This document shows positions 63,507 to 64,000 of a stretch of 64,000 bases of DNA, in pieces; position 1 is the stretch's first letter, and each line of letters starts with the position of its first letter. Both the position numbers and the translations under genes were made by a program. Source of the DNA: JARIHD01 sp035758825 (GTDB taxonomy: Bacteria > Patescibacteriota > Saccharimonadia > Saccharimonadales > UBA4665); the NCBI GenBank assembly GCA_035758825.1, contig DASTWA010000003.1, forward strand, positions 1 to 64,000. Direction: 5' to 3'. The notes under the pieces are model-generated. The model searched no databases. It saw only the letters and a program-made list of their open reading frames with translations, and was not told where the DNA came from.

Positions 63507-64000
63507 TACCTCACCACCTCAGTCTTGATGTTAAGGCCCTTTTCTGGCTGGTAGTATGTCTGGGCGTCAATTGCAGCCGTCATGCTGCCTTCACTGCCTG
63601 CCAGCTCTATCTTTTTGACCTGGAATGGACGGATTGAACGCTCCAGATCACCGACGAGCGCCTTAATAGCTTCGTAAGACCCGGCAACTTGGAGCTGGAA
63701 TGGCATAGCGATTGGCTGCGGGTCGGCACTTGTCTGATTGGCCGCCTGTGTCAATTCTTCGTCAGTGCCTGTAATGCCTGTCAAAGTTAGTCCCTGGGCT
63801 TTAACAATCTTTTCGAGGCTGGTAGTCAGTGCCGGAAAGTCATATTTGCTTGGCAAAGCATCCAGGATAATTTTGGCGTTGTCGCCGTCCTTATCGCCAA
63901 TGCCCTCAGGATTGCCCCCCAAGACGTTCTGGGGCGTGCCTACGAAGGTCTTATAGGACGATACCAGGCTATCCCGGGCGCTTAAGTCACTTTCGAGGGT
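63506..64000 (-). CDS. pilO: PilO-like pilus assembly protein, partial
   Basis: The open frame runs to the window edge, so the N-terminus with its membrane helix is missing. The visible 164 residues have the PilO pattern: helical part (SARDSLVSSYKTFV), LDALPSKYDFPALTTSLEKIVKAQGLTLTGI, then a ferredoxin-like fold (MPFQLQVAGSYEAIKALVGDLERSIRPFQVKKIEL). The TTG at 63922 is inside the domain and is not the start. Confidence 0.75.
   Translation of the reverse strand, partial: TLESDLSARDSLVSSYKTFVGTPQNVLGGNPEGIGDKDGDNAKIILDALPSKYDFPALTTSLEKIVKAQGLTLTGITGTDEELTQAANQTSADPQPIAMPFQLQVAGSYEAIKALVGDLERSIRPFQVKKIELAGSEGSMTAAIDAQTYYQPEKGLNIKTEVVR

Overview
The window is most likely part of a Saccharibacteria (TM7, Candidate Phyla Radiation) chromosome. 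The 16S rRNA reads like known TM7 sequences. The gene set fits a small-genome CPR bacterium: short housekeeping proteins (adenylate kinase without LID, IF2 with a reduced N-terminus, ThrS without TGS), DUF5663 and KGG-motif proteins, a class II ribonucleotide reductase and a type IV pilus. Base composition is near balanced by eye. Nearly all genes look vertically inherited. I see no insertion sequence, prophage or CRISPR array.

Layout. 1-4.4 kb: a possible toxin remnant, a thioredoxin-like protein, nrdJ and nrdR with a pair of NrdR boxes in the nrdR promoter. 4.4-9.4 kb (minus): ftsZ, ftsA, map, adk, yqeY, rpsU and a small winged-helix protein. 9.5-13 kb (plus): priA, def, fmt. 13-16.3 kb (minus): DUF5663, infB, rpsA. 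16.4-18 kb: a ROK kinase, an ImmA/IrrE-like peptidase and a KGG protein. 18.2-24 kb (minus): 16S, tRNA-Ile, tRNA-Ala, 23S, 5S. 24.2-28.7 kb: gyrB-gyrA. 28.8-32.8 kb: a VirD4/TraG-like ATPase, a disordered partner and a small membrane protein. 32.8-33.3 kb: two divergent structured RNAs that match no family I know. 33.3-36.4 kb: comM/yifB, infC (AUC start), rpmI, rplT and RNase P RNA. 36.4-43.7 kb: an ASCH-RNase H fusion, a lipoprotein, tRNA-Pro with another structured RNA upstream, a site-2 protease, rpmB, a degenerate MBL protein, a wHTH/nucleotidyltransferase-like protein, miaA, an alkyltransferase-like protein and thrS under a T-box leader. 43.9-54.6 kb: tRNAs (Val, Gly, Thr, Asp, Arg), a second NrdR-like protein, a GT2 glycosyltransferase, an orphan 510-residue protein, an HD hydrolase, a parvulin, a PH-domain protein, purF, ndk and a Xer recombinase. 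54.6-64 kb (minus): a type IV pilus locus (pilO-like, pilB, pilT, pilC, pilA, pilD and four pilin-like or PilX-like proteins).

Regulation. Many genes have a good -10 box only 6-9 nt before the ATG and no Shine-Dalgarno, so leaderless transcription appears common. Other genes (ribosomal proteins, thrS, pilA, KGG) have normal leaders with Shine-Dalgarno sites. Tight promoters with 17-nt spacing and bidirectional terminators make the non-coding DNA readable. The main unexplained items are the structured RNAs near 32.8-33.3 and 38.0-38.1 kb, a terminator plus promoter inside the 16S-23S spacer, a very short Stem I T-box, and the second NrdR with a palindrome over its start codon.
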